Positions 1 through 9,982 of a DNA stretch of 64,000 bases are shown here, piece by piece (within the stretch, counting starts at the first letter, position 1; each line of letters opens with the position of its first letter). Origin of the DNA: Chitiniphilus shinanonensis DSM 23277. GTDB taxonomy: Bacteria > Pseudomonadota > Gammaproteobacteria > Burkholderiales > Chitinibacteraceae. The notes under the pieces were generated by a model. The model was not told the origin of the DNA. It did no database searches and was given only the letters and a program-made list of their open reading frames with translations. The DNA lies in contig NZ_KB895338.1 in the NCBI RefSeq assembly GCF_000374805.1, forward strand, positions 62,001-126,000. Direction: 5' to 3'. The translations under genes were made by a program, and so were the position numbers.

Positions 1-1238
1 ACCTTGGTGCCGGGGCCGGCGCGGGTGATCAGCGTCTTCATCTGCTTGGGCGTCAGGTTCTGCGCCTCGTCGATGATCAGGAACTTGTTGAGGAAGGTGC
101 GGCCGCGCATGAAATTGAGCGACTTCACCTTGATGCGCGAGCGGATCAGGTCGCGCGTGGCGGCGCGGCCCCAGTCGCCGGCCTCGGCGTCCGACTGGTT
201 GAGCACGTCGAGGTTGTCCTCCAGCGCGCCCATCCACGGCTGCATCTTTTCCTCCTCGGTGCCGGGCAGGAAGCCGATGTCCTCGCCCACCGGCACGGTG
301 ACGCGGGTCATGATGATCTCGCTGTAGATCTTGGATTCCAGCGTTTGCGCCAGGCCCGCGGCCAGGGTGAGCAAGGTCTTGCCGGTGCCGGCCTGACCCA
401 GCAGCGAGATGAAGTCGATATCCGGGTTCATCAGCAGGTTCAGCGCGAAGTTCTGCTCGCGGTTGCGCGCGGTGATGCCCCAGATGGCGTTCTTGTTGTG
501 GCTGTAGTCCTTCAGGCTTTCCAGCGTGGCCTGCTTGCCCTCCACCCCGATCACCCGCGCGGCGAAGCCATCCACCGACTGGTACAGCATCTGGTTGGTG
601 TAGAGGTCGGGACAGTCCGGTCCCTTGATCTTCCAGTAGCTGCGGCCGTTCTCCTGCCAGCTTTGCAGATCCTTGCCGTTGGTATCCCAGAAGCTGGGCT
701 CGATCTCGCGCATGCCGGTGTAGAGGAGGTCGGTATCCTCCAGCACCTTGTCGTTGAAGTAATCCTCGGCGGCCAGGCCCATCGCACGCGCCTTGATGCG
801 CATGTTGATGTCCTTGGACACCAGGATCACCTGGCGCTTGGGCTGCATCTGTTGCAGGTGGTGTACCACGCCCAAGATCTGGTTGTCGGCCTTGCCCATC
901 GGCAACTGCGACGGCAGCACGCTGGTGATGGCCTCGGTCTGCAGGAACAGGTGACCGATGGCCTGGCCCTTGCTCGGCTGTTCCAGCGATACGCCTTCAT
1001 GCAGGTTGTGTTCGCGGCCGGCGATCAGTTCCTCGATGAAGCGGCTGGTCTGGCGCGCGTTGCGCGCCACTTCGCTCATGCCTTTCTTGTTGTTGTCCAG
1101 TTCCTCCAGCGTCATCATCGGCAGGAACAGATCGTGTTCCTCGAAGCGGAAGATGGACGTCGGATCGTGCATCAGCACGTTGGTGTCCAGCACGAAGAGC
1201 TTGGTTTCCTGAGCGCGGCGGGATTTGCGTGCGGCCAT
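1..1238 (-). CDS. PhoH family protein, PIN domain plus PhoH ATPase (3' end outside window)
   Basis: This is the N-terminal 412 codons of a PhoH-like (YlaK type) protein; the C-terminus runs past base 1. The ATG at 1238 gives MAARKSRR followed by a PIN nuclease-like domain (LFVLDTNVLMHD, with conserved acidic residues, roughly residues 8-150). An ATPase domain follows, with a Walker A motif (GQAGTGKT) and a DEAQN-type Walker B (LIIDEAQN) near the window edge. Family members are proposed RNA helicase/nuclease proteins, but the physiological role is poorly defined. It lies downstream of bcp on the same strand, about 65 bases away, with a hairpin between them. Identification is firm; function is inferred from the domains. 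Confidence 0.93.
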   Translation of the reverse strand, partial: MAARKSRRAQETKLFVLDTNVLMHDPTSIFRFEEHDLFLPMMTLEELDNNKKGMSEVARNARQTSRFIEELIAGREHNLHEGVSLEQPSKGQAIGHLFLQTEAITSVLPSQLPMGKADNQILGVVHHLQQMQPKRQVILVSKDINMRIKARAMGLAAEDYFNDKVLEDTDLLYTGMREIEPSFWDTNGKDLQSWQENGRSYWKIKGPDCPDLYTNQMLYQSVDGFAARVIGVEGKQATLESLKDYSHNKNAIWGITARNREQNFALNLLMNPDIDFISLLGQAGTGKTLLTLAAGLAQTLESKIYSEIIMTRVTVPVGEDIGFLPGTEEEKMQPWMGALEDNLDVLNQSDAEAGDWGRAATRDLIRSRIKVKSLNFMRGRTFLNKFLIIDEAQNLTPKQMKTLITRAGPGTK

Positions 1239-1272
1239 GGCTTTTCCTTGTTGTGATGGATGCTGGATGACA

Positions 1273-1300
1273 AACGACAAGGCGGCCACTGGGGCCGCCT
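1273..1300 (-). terminator. hairpin downstream of bcp
   Basis: A GGCGGCC / GGCCGCC stem with a short loop lies just after the bcp stop and before phoH on the minus strand. The T-rich stretch that follows is weak (TTGTCGTTTG), so termination may be partial. Confidence 0.5.
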
Positions 1301-1304
1301 CGGG

Positions 1305-1760
1305 TTACTGCTTCAGGCTCTGGACGAAGGCGAGCACCTCCTCGACATGGCCGGGCACCTTCACCCCGCGCCATTCCTTGACGACGGCTCCGCTGCCGTC
1401 CACCACGAAGGTGCTGCGTTCGACGCCGCGCACCTGCTTTCCATACATGTTCTTCAGCTTCATCACGCCCATCGCTTCGCACAGCGCTTCCTCGGGATCG
1501 CTGATCAGCTCGAACGGAAAGCACTGCTTGGCCTTGAAGCCCTCGTGCGACTTCACCGAATCGCGCGATACCCCGAATACCTTCACGCCGGCGGCGGCGA
1601 ATGCATCGTGGTTCAGGCGGAAGTCGTTGCCCTCGGTGGTGCAGCCGGGGGTGTTGTCCTTGGGATAGAAGTACAGCACGTAGGTCTGCCCCTGTAGGGC
1701 GGCGGGATCGAAGGTGGCGCCGCCGGTGGTCGGCAGCGTAAGGGCGGGAATACTGGACAT
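1305..1760 (-). CDS. bcp: peroxiredoxin, BCP/PrxQ type
   Basis: A 151-residue thioredoxin-fold peroxidase that reduces hydrogen peroxide and organic hydroperoxides in the cytoplasm. The peroxidatic Cys sits in the PKDNTPGCTTEG motif near residue 45. The usual resolving Cys five residues later is absent (GCTTEGNDF). Another Cys occurs near residue 85 (KAKQCFPF), so the protein is either a 1-Cys type or uses a different resolving partner. The start at 1760 gives MSSIPALTLP, the normal family start; longer upstream reading frames have no family similarity. It is divergent from dcd. Confidence 0.93.
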   Translation of the reverse strand: MSSIPALTLPTTGGATFDPAALQGQTYVLYFYPKDNTPGCTTEGNDFRLNHDAFAAAGVKVFGVSRDSVKSHEGFKAKQCFPFELISDPEEALCEAMGVMKLKNMYGKQVRGVERSTFVVDGSGAVVKEWRGVKVPGHVEEVLAFVQSLKQ

Positions 1761-1946
1761 GGAATCTCCGGTGACGATGACTGCCTGCTTCTGCGGCGGC
1801 AGGCTCCGAGGGCGCCCTGACGGCTTTATTCTGGTCAAACCGCCTGCGCCCGGCAAGTGCGTGCCGGCCGGGTTGTTCTTTGCCAACAAGTGGGCGGGCG
1901 CGTTGAGTACAATACGCAGCAATTTTTTCCAGATGGTGTGACAACG

Positions 1947-2522
1947 ATGAGTATCAAGAGCGATCGCTGGATTCGCCGCATGGCCGAACAAAACGGGATG
2001 ATCGAGCCCTTCGTGCCCGGTCAGGTGAAGGAAGTGAACGGCCAGCGCATCGTGTCCTACGGCACGTCGAGCTACGGCTACGACATCCGCTGCGCCGACG
2101 AATTCAAGGTGTTCACCAACCTGAACAGCACCATCGTCGACCCGAAGAACTTCGACGAGAACAGCTTCGTCGACGTCTCGGGCAAGGGCTACTGCATCAT
2201 CCCGCCCAATTCGTTCGCGCTGGCGCGCACCGTCGAGTACTTCCGCATTCCGCGCAACGTGCTGACGGTGTGCCTGGGCAAATCCACCTACGCGCGCTGC
2301 GGCATCATCGTCAACGTCACCCCGTTCGAGCCGGAGTGGGAAGGCTACGTGACGCTGGAGTTCTCCAACACCACGCCGCTGCCCGCCAAGATCTACGCCA
2401 ACGAGGGCGTGGCCCAGGTGCTGTTCTTCGAGGCGGACGACGACGACATCTGCGAAACCAGCTACCGCGACCGCGGCGGCAAGTATCAGGGCCAGATCGG
2501 CGTCACCCTGCCCAAGACCTGA
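1947..2522 (+). CDS. dcd: dCTP deaminase
   Basis: A 191-residue enzyme that deaminates dCTP to dUTP, supplying dTMP synthesis. The whole chain matches the family, including the catalytic stretch with GKSTYARCG and the Glu-containing [10 protein letters not shown] segment. The start at 1947 ([13 protein letters not shown]) is the standard N-terminus; an in-frame extension to 1857 is unlike the family. A strong intrinsic terminator follows within 40 bases, so the gene is probably monocistronic. thyA, a downstream step of the same pathway, is at 31.7 kb. Confidence 0.97.
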   Translation: MSIKSDRWIRRMAEQNGMIEPFVPGQVKEVNGQRIVSYGTSSYGYDIRCADEFKVFTNLNSTIVDPKNFDENSFVDVSGKGYCIIPPNSFALARTVEYFRIPRNVLTVCLGKSTYARCGIIVNVTPFEPEWEGYVTLEFSNTTPLPAKIYANEGVAQVLFFEADDDDICETSYRDRGGKYQGQIGVTLPKT

Positions 2523-2560
2523 GCGGCGTTGGGGCGGATCGCCCCAGGGCCAGCGAATCG

Positions 2561-2586
2561 AACCGGCGCCTGCGCCGGTTTTTTCA
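2561..2586 (+). terminator. intrinsic terminator of dcd
   Basis: An AACCGGCGC / GCGCCGGTT stem is followed directly by a run of Ts. Confidence 0.9.
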
Positions 2587-2675
2587 TGCCCGCAATAGGC
2601 CGTTTCATGACTGGGCACGCACGGCGATCCGGCGCAGGCTATCGTGATCCTTATCGCTGACCCGGAGCCCCGCCC

Positions 2676-3719
<1,044 letters not shown>

Positions 3720-3795
3720 GCCCCATGCGCGGAGCGCGGCGTGGCGCGCGCTCCGCCTGCTAGAATGGCCGCTTTTCCGTCCTGCACCACCCGCC

Positions 3796-5175
3796 ATGCT
3801 CAATCTCTACAACACGCTCTCGCGCGAGAAGGAAGTCTTCCGGCCCATCGTTCCGGGCAAGGTGAACATGTATGTCTGCGGCATGACCGTCTACGACTAC
3901 TGTCACCTGGGGCACGCGCGGGTGATGGTGGTGTTCGACATGGTGGCGCGCTGGCTGCGCGCGTCCGGCTACGCCGTCGATTACGTGCGCAACATCACCG
4001 ACATCGACGACAAGATCATCAAGCGCGCGCTGGAGAACGGCGAATCGATCAACGCGCTGACCCAGCGCTTCATCGACGCCATGAACGAGGATGCCGACGC
4101 CCTCGGCGTGCTGCGGCCCGATCACGAGCCGCGCGCCACCGAATTCGTCGGCGCCATGCACCAGATGATCGGGCGACTGATCGACAACGGCCTGGCGTAC
4201 AGCGCGCCCAACGGCGACGTCTACTACGCGGTGCGCAAGTTCGACGGCTACGGCAAGCTGTCCGGCAAATCGCTGGACGACCTGCGCGCCGGCGAGCGGG
4301 TGGATGTGGACCCGAACAAGCAGGATCCGCTGGACTTCGTACTGTGGAAGGCCGCCAAGGCCGACGAGCCGGCCGACGCCAAGTGGGATTCGCCGTGGGG
4401 CGCCGGTCGCCCGGGCTGGCATATCGAGTGCTCGGCGATGAGCTGCCATCACCTGGGCGCGCACTTCGACATCCACGGTGGCGGCGCCGACCTGCAATTC
4501 CCGCACCACGAGAACGAGATCGCGCAGAGCGAGGGCGCCAGCGGCCAGCGCTACGTCAATTACTGGATGCACAACGGCTTCATCCGCGTCGACAACGAAA
4601 AGATGTCCAAGAGCCTGGGCAACTTCTTCACCATCCGTGAGGTGCTGAAGAAGTACGACGCCGAAGTGGTGCGCTTCTTCATCCTGCGCGCGCACTACCG
4701 CAGCCCGCTCAACTACAGCGACATGCACCTGGACGACGCCCGCAACGCGCTGACCCGGCTGTACACCGCGCTGAAGGCCGTGCCGGCCGACGCGGTGACG
4801 CTGGATTGGCAAAGCCCCTACGCCGCGCGCTTCAAAGCGGCGATGGACGACGACTTCAACACCACCGAGGCCGTGGCCGTGTTGTTCGACCTGGCGCACG
4901 AGGCCAACCGGCAGCAATCGCCGGCGCTGGCGGGCGAGCTGAAGGCATTGGCCGGTGTGCTGGGCCTGCTGGGGCGCGAGCCGCAGGCATTCCTGCAAGC
5001 CGAAGTGGGTGAGGGCGAATGGAGCGCCGAGCGCATCGAGGCCGCCATCGCCGCCCGCAAGGCCGCCCGCGCCGCCAAGAACTGGGCCGAGTCGGACCGC
5101 ATCCGCGACGAACTGGCCGCCGCCGGCGTGGTGCTGGAAGACGGCGCGCAAGGCACCGGCTGGCGCCGCGGCTGA
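3796..5175 (+). CDS. cysS: cysteinyl-tRNA synthetase
   Basis: A 459-residue class I aminoacyl-tRNA synthetase that charges tRNA-Cys. It has the HIGH-like motif HLGHARV, the KMSKS loop ([11 protein letters not shown]) and the zinc ligands: Cys of YVCGMTVYD, the ECSAMSCHH segment and HHENE. The C-terminal DALR and anticodon-binding region is complete. The start [13 protein letters not shown] is the usual one. A terminator follows immediately. Confidence 0.98.
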   Translation: MLNLYNTLSREKEVFRPIVPGKVNMYVCGMTVYDYCHLGHARVMVVFDMVARWLRASGYAVDYVRNITDIDDKIIKRALENGESINALTQRFIDAMNEDADALGVLRPDHEPRATEFVGAMHQMIGRLIDNGLAYSAPNGDVYYAVRKFDGYGKLSGKSLDDLRAGERVDVDPNKQDPLDFVLWKAAKADEPADAKWDSPWGAGRPGWHIECSAMSCHHLGAHFDIHGGGADLQFPHHENEIAQSEGASGQRYVNYWMHNGFIRVDNEKMSKSLGNFFTIREVLKKYDAEVVRFFILRAHYRSPLNYSDMHLDDARNALTRLYTALKAVPADAVTLDWQSPYAARFKAAMDDDFNTTEAVAVLFDLAHEANRQQSPALAGELKALAGVLGLLGREPQAFLQAEVGEGEWSAERIEAAIAARKAARAAKNWAESDRIRDELAAAGVVLEDGAQGTGWRRG

Positions 5176-5195
5176 GTCGGACCCTTGCCGGGAAC

Positions 5196-5217
5196 AGGGC
5201 GCCGCTGGCGCCCTTTT
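5196..5217 (+). terminator. intrinsic terminator of cysS
   Basis: An AGGGCGCC / GGCGCCCT stem with a 3-base loop is followed by TTTT. Confidence 0.9.
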
Positions 5218-5449
5218 TCATGGCTGGACATCCAAGCTGTTTTGCTTGTTTGCTGTCCGCTATCGACAGCTTTCATGACGGTCGGGGTTGGCTCACGCGC
5301 TGGGCCGACTTTGGCCTGATTCGTCGTCAAGCCAAGCAGTGGCGCTGCCTGCACGCCGTCGCCGCGCGTCCGGATTTCCCGATCCGCCCACGAATATGCT
5401 GCAAGGTTTTCCCTGTGTTGTGGCTATCATGAGCAGCAAAGGGGGCACC

Positions 5450-7777
5450 ATGGCCGCATCACTACAAAAGCGCTTCGAGATCATCCGCACCCTGGGGCAG
5501 GGCGCGCAGGGCAAGGTCTATCTGGCGCAGGACGCCAGGCTGGGGCGCCAGGTGGCGCTGAAGGCGCTGCCTTCCGGCGGCACCGCCGCGATGGACGAGG
5601 CGCGGCTGGCCAGCCGCTTGCAGCATCCCAATATCGTGACGCTGTTCGACGTGTTCGAGGCCCAGGGCCAGACCTGGCTGGTGTTCGAATACGTCGAGGG
5701 CGAAACCGCCGCCGCGTTGCTCAAGCGCGAAGGCCCGCTGTCGCCGGTGCGTGCGGCGGAACTGCTGACCGGCGTGCTGGAAGGGCTGGCCTACGCCCAT
5801 GCCCAGGGCGTGGTCCACCGCGACATCAAGCCGCAGAACCTGATGCTCGACCGCACGGGCTGGCCGCGCATCATGGATTTCGGCATTGCCCTGCCGCGCG
5901 GCGCGGCGGCCGACCTGTCGGGCTCCGCGCGCTACATGGCGCCCGAAACGTTGCGCAATCTGCCGGTCGAAACCCAGGTCGACCTGTTCGGCGCCGGCAT
6001 GACGCTGTACGAGCTGCTCACCGGGCAGACCGCCGCCGACGGCGAATCGGTCATGGCCATCCTGCACCACATCGCCCACCGCGCGTTCGCGCCGCCGTCG
6101 CGGCTACGGCCCGACATCGACGAAAAGCTGGATCACCTGGTGATGGTGGCGTTGTTCAAGGACCCGCGCGAGCGCTATGCCGATGCCGGTGCCATGCTCG
6201 ACGCGTTGCGCGCCTGGCAGGGCGCCGATCCGCCGGTGGCCGACGACGCGGAGGCGAGCGGGCGGGCCACGCTGGAGTTCCTGCTGCGCCGCATGCGCCA
6301 CACCGCGGATTTTCCTGCGCTGTCGCAGGCGATCAGCGCCATCAACAAGATCAGCGGCGACGACACCGAACGCCTGCAGGTGCTGTCCGAAGTGATCCTC
6401 AAGGACTTCTCGCTGACCAACAAGCTGCTGCGCATCGTCAACTCGGCCAGCTACAGCCAGTTCGGCGGCACCATCAGCACCGTGTCGCGCGCCATCGTGA
6501 TCCTGGGCTTCGACGCCATCCGCAACCTGGCGATCACGCTGCTGCTGTTCGAGCACATGCACAACCGCGCCCAGGCGGTGAGCCTGCGCGAAAGCGTGCT
6601 GCGCGCGTTTTTCTCCGGCCTGCTGTGCCGGGGCGTCGGCAAGCGCATCGGCACCCGCGACGCCGAGGAGGCGCTGATCTGCGGCATGTTCCATCACCTG
6701 GGCAAGCTGCTCACGCTGTACTACTTCCACGAGGAAAGCGTGGAGATCGCCAAGCGGGTGGAGGGTGGCATGGCGCACGACGCCGCGGTGCGCCAGGTGC
6801 TGGGGCTGGACTACAGCGAATTGGGCATCGGTGTGGCGCAGCACTGGAGCTTCCCCGAGCGCATCGTCAACAGCATGCGCCCCTTGCCGCCGGGTGCGTT
6901 GCGCGAGCCGCAGACCAATCTGGAGCGGCTGCGGCAGTACACCAACCTGGGCGCGGAAATGCAGCAACTGGTGGGCTGCGGCGCCAAGGAAGCCGGGCGG
7001 CTGCGCGCCGCGCTGCTCGACCGCTACGGCCGCCCGCTGGGCATCGTCTCTCGCGACATCGACGAGCTGTTGAGCGAAACCGCCGATCAATTCATCGCCT
7101 ACCTGGGGGTGATCGGCGTCGATCACGGCGGCAGCGAATTCATGCGCCAGTTGCGGCGCGTCTATGGCGGCCACGCGGCGGGCGGCGGCGATGCCTTCGA
7201 GGACACGCTGGAGCGCGCCACGCTGGAAACCGCGGTCGAGGCCGGCGAGCAGGCGCAGCCGACCGCCGTGCTGTCCGCCGGCGTGCAGGACATCACCAAC
7301 ACGCTGGTGGGCGAGTTCAAGTTGAACGACCTGCTGCGGATGATCCTGGAAACCATGTATCGCGGCATCGGCTTCGAGCGGGTGGTGTTCGCCACCCGCG
7401 ACCCCAAGCGCTCGGTGATCCAGGGGCGTTTCGGTTTTGGCGAAGGCATCGCCGGAATGGTGGATGGCTTCCAGATCGAGGTCGGCCCGGTGGTCGACGT
7501 GTTCCAGGTGGCGCTGGCGCGCAACGCCGACATCCTGATCGAGGACATCCACGCCGAGAGCATCCGCGACCGCATCCCCGCCTGGTATCCGCGCTGGGTA
7601 CCGGCCTGCACCTTCATCGTGTTCCCGCTCAAGCTCGACCAACGGGTGATCGGCTGTTTCTACGGCGACATGCGCGAAGCCGGCAGCCTGAAGATCGCCA
7701 ACAACGAGCTGAATCTGCTGAAAACCCTGCGCAACCAGGCGCTGCTGGCGATCCGCACCAAGCAGGCGGGCGGTTGA
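5450..7777 (+). CDS. Ser/Thr protein kinase - HDOD - GAF-like fusion
   Basis: 775 residues from the ATG at 5450, which has AAGGGGG just upstream; an alternative ATG is at 5429. The first 260 residues form a Hanks-type kinase with a glycine loop (LGQGAQGKVY), the VALK lysine, HRDIKPQN, DFG (IMDFGIAL) and a YMAPE segment. Residues about 273-480 are an HDOD domain (FPALSQAI, LTNKLLRIVNSASY, AITLLLFEHM), a signalling module of the HD superfamily. Residues about 600-775 look like a GAF sensor. There is no transmembrane segment, so it is probably cytoplasmic. The three-part architecture suggests phosphorylation linked to sensing of a ligand or a cell-cycle state; partners are unknown. It stands alone between cysS and a convergent small gene. 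Confidence 0.88.
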   Translation: MAASLQKRFEIIRTLGQGAQGKVYLAQDARLGRQVALKALPSGGTAAMDEARLASRLQHPNIVTLFDVFEAQGQTWLVFEYVEGETAAALLKREGPLSPVRAAELLTGVLEGLAYAHAQGVVHRDIKPQNLMLDRTGWPRIMDFGIALPRGAAADLSGSARYMAPETLRNLPVETQVDLFGAGMTLYELLTGQTAADGESVMAILHHIAHRAFAPPSRLRPDIDEKLDHLVMVALFKDPRERYADAGAMLDALRAWQGADPPVADDAEASGRATLEFLLRRMRHTADFPALSQAISAINKISGDDTERLQVLSEVILKDFSLTNKLLRIVNSASYSQFGGTISTVSRAIVILGFDAIRNLAITLLLFEHMHNRAQAVSLRESVLRAFFSGLLCRGVGKRIGTRDAEEALICGMFHHLGKLLTLYYFHEESVEIAKRVEGGMAHDAAVRQVLGLDYSELGIGVAQHWSFPERIVNSMRPLPPGALREPQTNLERLRQYTNLGAEMQQLVGCGAKEAGRLRAALLDRYGRPLGIVSRDIDELLSETADQFIAYLGVIGVDHGGSEFMRQLRRVYGGHAAGGGDAFEDTLERATLETAVEAGEQAQPTAVLSAGVQDITNTLVGEFKLNDLLRMILETMYRGIGFERVVFATRDPKRSVIQGRFGFGEGIAGMVDGFQIEVGPVVDVFQVALARNADILIEDIHAESIRDRIPAWYPRWVPACTFIVFPLKLDQRVIGCFYGDMREAGSLKIANNELNLLKTLRNQALLAIRTKQAGG

Positions 7778-7802
7778 GGCGGGAATGCCGCCGGCTTTGC
7801 GG

Positions 7803-8015
7803 TCAGGCAGCGACGGTTTGGGGCTGTGGCTGGCGCCGCGCCTTGATGCCGTGCCACACCTTGTCGTGGAAGTGGTGCGCGACCACCATGCACAACGGTT
7901 CCACCAGGGCCACCAGACCGCCGGCCGCGATGCTGCCGGTCATGGCGTAGGTGACGCTGAAGCCCACCACCAGGTGCAGGGCGACACCGCTGCTGACTTC
8001 GCATGCCTTGACCAT
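7803..8015 (-). CDS. small DUF2061-like membrane protein
   Basis: 70 residues starting at the ATG at 8015, which has AAGGAG six bases upstream; a longer form from 8063 lacks such a site. Two hydrophobic segments (GVALHLVVGFSVTYAMTG and AAGGLVALVEPLCMVV) and the ending HHFHDKVW match the DUF2061 pattern of TGS, AGxxALxEP and a histidine-rich helix. Function is unknown. The leader region carries a repeat element (8053-8175) and, beyond it, a good Fur-like box (8184-8202), so iron control is plausible. Confidence 0.75.
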   Translation of the reverse strand: MVKACEVSSGVALHLVVGFSVTYAMTGSIAAGGLVALVEPLCMVVAHHFHDKVWHGIKARRQPQPQTVAA

Positions 8016-8052
8016 GATGGACTCCTTGTTGACCGGGTTGATTTCGTTGAGT

Positions 8053-8175
8053 ACGGCTAGCAAAACCTTTCTGGCGGCGTCGCTCGGGGGCGCCGAGCCT
8101 CACTTGCCGTACGTCTTGTACTGTCTGCGTTTCGCGCTTCTTGCCAGAACCGCTGCGCTGGCTTTTGCTAGCCGT
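8053..8175 (-). repeat. TIR element copy A (MITE-like), 123 bp
   Basis: The ends are ACGGCTAGCAAAA and its exact complement TTTTGCTAGCCGT. The interior is related to copies at 32609, 37869 and 49492 (shared core around TTGCCGTACnnCTTGTACTGTCTGCGTTTCGCGC), in the opposite orientation to those three. Both arms carry TAGC where the other copies have TGAC, so pairing is kept. It sits in the leader of the DUF2061 gene, between that gene and the Fur-like box. It codes for no convincing protein. Confidence 0.85.
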
Positions 8176-8183
8176 CTGAAGCG

Positions 8184-8202
8184 GATGATAATGATTCCCA
8201 TC
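8184..8202 (-). promoter_or_regulatory. Fur-like box
   Basis: GATGATAATGATTCCCATC matches the common Gram-negative Fur box AATGATAATGATTCTCATT at 16 of 19 positions. The only gene it could serve nearby is the minus-strand DUF2061 gene about 170 bases downstream. Binding is inferred. Confidence 0.55.
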
Positions 8203-8245
8203 TAATAACGAAAATTGATTGTTCCCATCGCGGCGATAGGCAACG

Positions 8246-8617
8246 TCAACGCGCCATCGCCCGCCATGCCAGCAACGCCCAGGCGGCCAGGAACGCGGTG
8301 CCACCCAGCGGCGTGATCGCCCCGAGCACGCGCACGCCGGTCAGCGCCAGCAGATACAGGCTGCCGCTGAACAACACGATGCCGGCCAGCATCAGCCCGC
8401 CGCTCCAGGCCAGCAGGCGCCCGGGCAGGCGCGGCAGCAGCAGGGCGACCACGAACAGCCCCAGCGCGTGCACCATCTGATAGGTGACCGCCGTGTGCCA
8501 GATCGCCAGCATCGGCTCGCTCAGCACCGCCTTCAGCCCATGGGCGCCGAAGGCGCCGGCGGCCACGGCGATAAAGAGGTTGATGGCGGCTGCGGCGACC
8601 AGTTGTCTGTCGTTCAT
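8246..8617 (-). CDS. DUF423 family membrane protein (YgdD type)
   Basis: A 123-residue inner-membrane protein with four hydrophobic segments. The opening matches the DUF423 signature: alanine-rich first helix, then GAFGAHGLK and HTAVTYQMVHALGL. The C-terminal part GAITPLGGTAFLAAWALLAW is also typical. Function is unknown in this family. It stops 44 bases before the Fur-like box, so it could transcribe into that region. Confidence 0.9.
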   Translation of the reverse strand: MNDRQLVAAAAINLFIAVAAGAFGAHGLKAVLSEPMLAIWHTAVTYQMVHALGLFVVALLLPRLPGRLLAWSGGLMLAGIVLFSGSLYLLALTGVRVLGAITPLGGTAFLAAWALLAWRAMAR

Positions 8618-8766
8618 GGCGTGGCTTCCTACAGGGCAAAGCGGGAAATTCTACGGTGAATGTCTGCGACCCACCTACTGCCGGGCGCGCCGCGCGCCGA
8701 CTGCCGCCCATGCCGGGCCGATCGTATCGTTGGGCCGTACTTCCCGGATCGTGCAAGGAGCGGACC

Positions 8767-8946
8767 ATGGCTTACCCTTACGAACTCGACTACGACGAAC
8801 GCCTGCGCCACGGCGCCTCCGAATGGCTGGAACCCGAGAACTGGGACAGCGAGGACGACGACTACGACCCGCTGCCCGGGCAACTGGTCCACCACCTGGA
8901 GCGGCCGCACCACGACGCGCCGCTGCACTGGAACAGCGAACGCTGA
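8767..8946 (+). CDS. small acidic hypothetical protein (59 aa)
   Basis: Starts at an ATG with AAGGAG at good spacing. The product MAYPYELDYDERLRHG... is rich in Asp, Glu, His and Trp, with an acidic centre (EDDDYDPLPG) and a His-rich end. There is no signal peptide or membrane segment. I do not recognise the family. The next gene starts 48 bases later and may be co-transcribed. Confidence 0.6.
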   Translation: MAYPYELDYDERLRHGASEWLEPENWDSEDDDYDPLPGQLVHHLERPHHDAPLHWNSER

Positions 8947-8994
8947 GCGGCCCGTTGCCGGGTGGCGGCGGGGCAGGCGGACACAGGAGCGGCG

Positions 8995-9435
8995 ATGACC
9001 CCGATCGAGCAGTTCTTCGCCCACTACGAGCGCGGCGCCAACACCTTCGATCCCGAGCTGATCTGCGCCGAGTTCACCGAGGTGTTCCTCGGCGCCGATC
9101 CCAACGGCGTGGTCTGCCTGCGCAACGACCAGGCGTTCCGCGACGCCATTCCGCTGCGACAGGCTTTCTTCCGCGACATCGGCTTTCGCTCGGCCAAGGT
9201 GCTGGATATCGCCGAAACGCCGCTCGATGCGCGCTACACGCTGGCCAAGGTGCATTGGCGCATGGTGTTCGCGCCGCAGGGCGCGCCGCGCGAGTTCGAG
9301 TTCTACATCAGCTATGTGCTGTTCGACCCCGGCAGCGGCCCCAAGGTGGTGTTCTATATCTCGCACGAGGACGAACAGCAGGTGATGCGCGACGGCGGGC
9401 TGATCCCGCCGCTGGAGGCCAAGGACGGCGCTTGA
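8995..9435 (+). CDS. NTF2/SnoaL-like hypothetical protein
   Basis: 146 residues from the ATG at 8995, preceded by AGGAG. The opening IEQFFAHYERGANTFDPELICAEFTEVFLG and the alternating beta-strand pattern suggest a cone-shaped NTF2-like fold, as in SnoaL-like or ketosteroid-isomerase-like proteins. No catalytic residues can be assigned. It is a soluble cytoplasmic protein, and function is unknown. It may form a unit with the 59-residue gene upstream. Confidence 0.65.
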   Translation: MTPIEQFFAHYERGANTFDPELICAEFTEVFLGADPNGVVCLRNDQAFRDAIPLRQAFFRDIGFRSAKVLDIAETPLDARYTLAKVHWRMVFAPQGAPREFEFYISYVLFDPGSGPKVVFYISHEDEQQVMRDGGLIPPLEAKDGA

Positions 9436-9547
9436 AGCCGCATGGCTGCCTGCCGCGCTTGGCCTGTCGATCTGCGGCGCGGACCGACGCGGGCGGCGAC
9501 GGCCGCTTGGGCGATAATCGCCGCTTTGTTCCGCCGCCACCCGCCTC

Positions 9548-9982
9548 ATGCCCGCCATCGAAGTCGTCACCCTCGCCACGCTGCGTCACGGCCGCCTGCT
9601 TACCGTGCGCAAGCGCGGCACCACCCGCTTCATGCTGCCGGGCGGCAAGCCCGAACCGGGCGAGAGCCCGCTGCAAAGCCTGATCCGCGAACTGGACGAG
9701 GAACTCGGTTGCGCGCCGGACCCGGCGCAGTTGCAAATGCTGGGCTGCTTCAGCGCGGCGGCCGCCAACGAACCGGGGCACATCGTCCGCGCCACCGTCT
9801 ACCTCGGCCCGTTGACGGGCGAGCCGCGGCGCCGGGCCGAGATCGACGAGCTGGCGTGGATCGACCCCGCCGCGCCGCATCTGCCGCTGGCGCCATTGCT
9901 GCAACAGGCGGTGCTGCCGGCGCTGCTGCGCCGGCTGGCCGAAGCGCCGCTCAGTCCAGGATCGATCCCCCGTTCAGATTGA
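9548..9982 (+). CDS. Nudix hydrolase
   Basis: 144 residues with a clear Nudix box (GGKPEPGESPLQSLIRELDE followed by ELG), which binds Mg and hydrolyses nucleoside diphosphate derivatives. The substrate cannot be told from the sequence; MutT-like or ADP-sugar-like substrates are possible. The 3' end overlaps the convergent SDR gene by 32 bases, an arrangement that produces antisense transcripts. Confidence 0.9.
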   Translation: MPAIEVVTLATLRHGRLLTVRKRGTTRFMLPGGKPEPGESPLQSLIRELDEELGCAPDPAQLQMLGCFSAAAANEPGHIVRATVYLGPLTGEPRRRAEIDELAWIDPAAPHLPLAPLLQQAVLPALLRRLAEAPLSPGSIPRSD

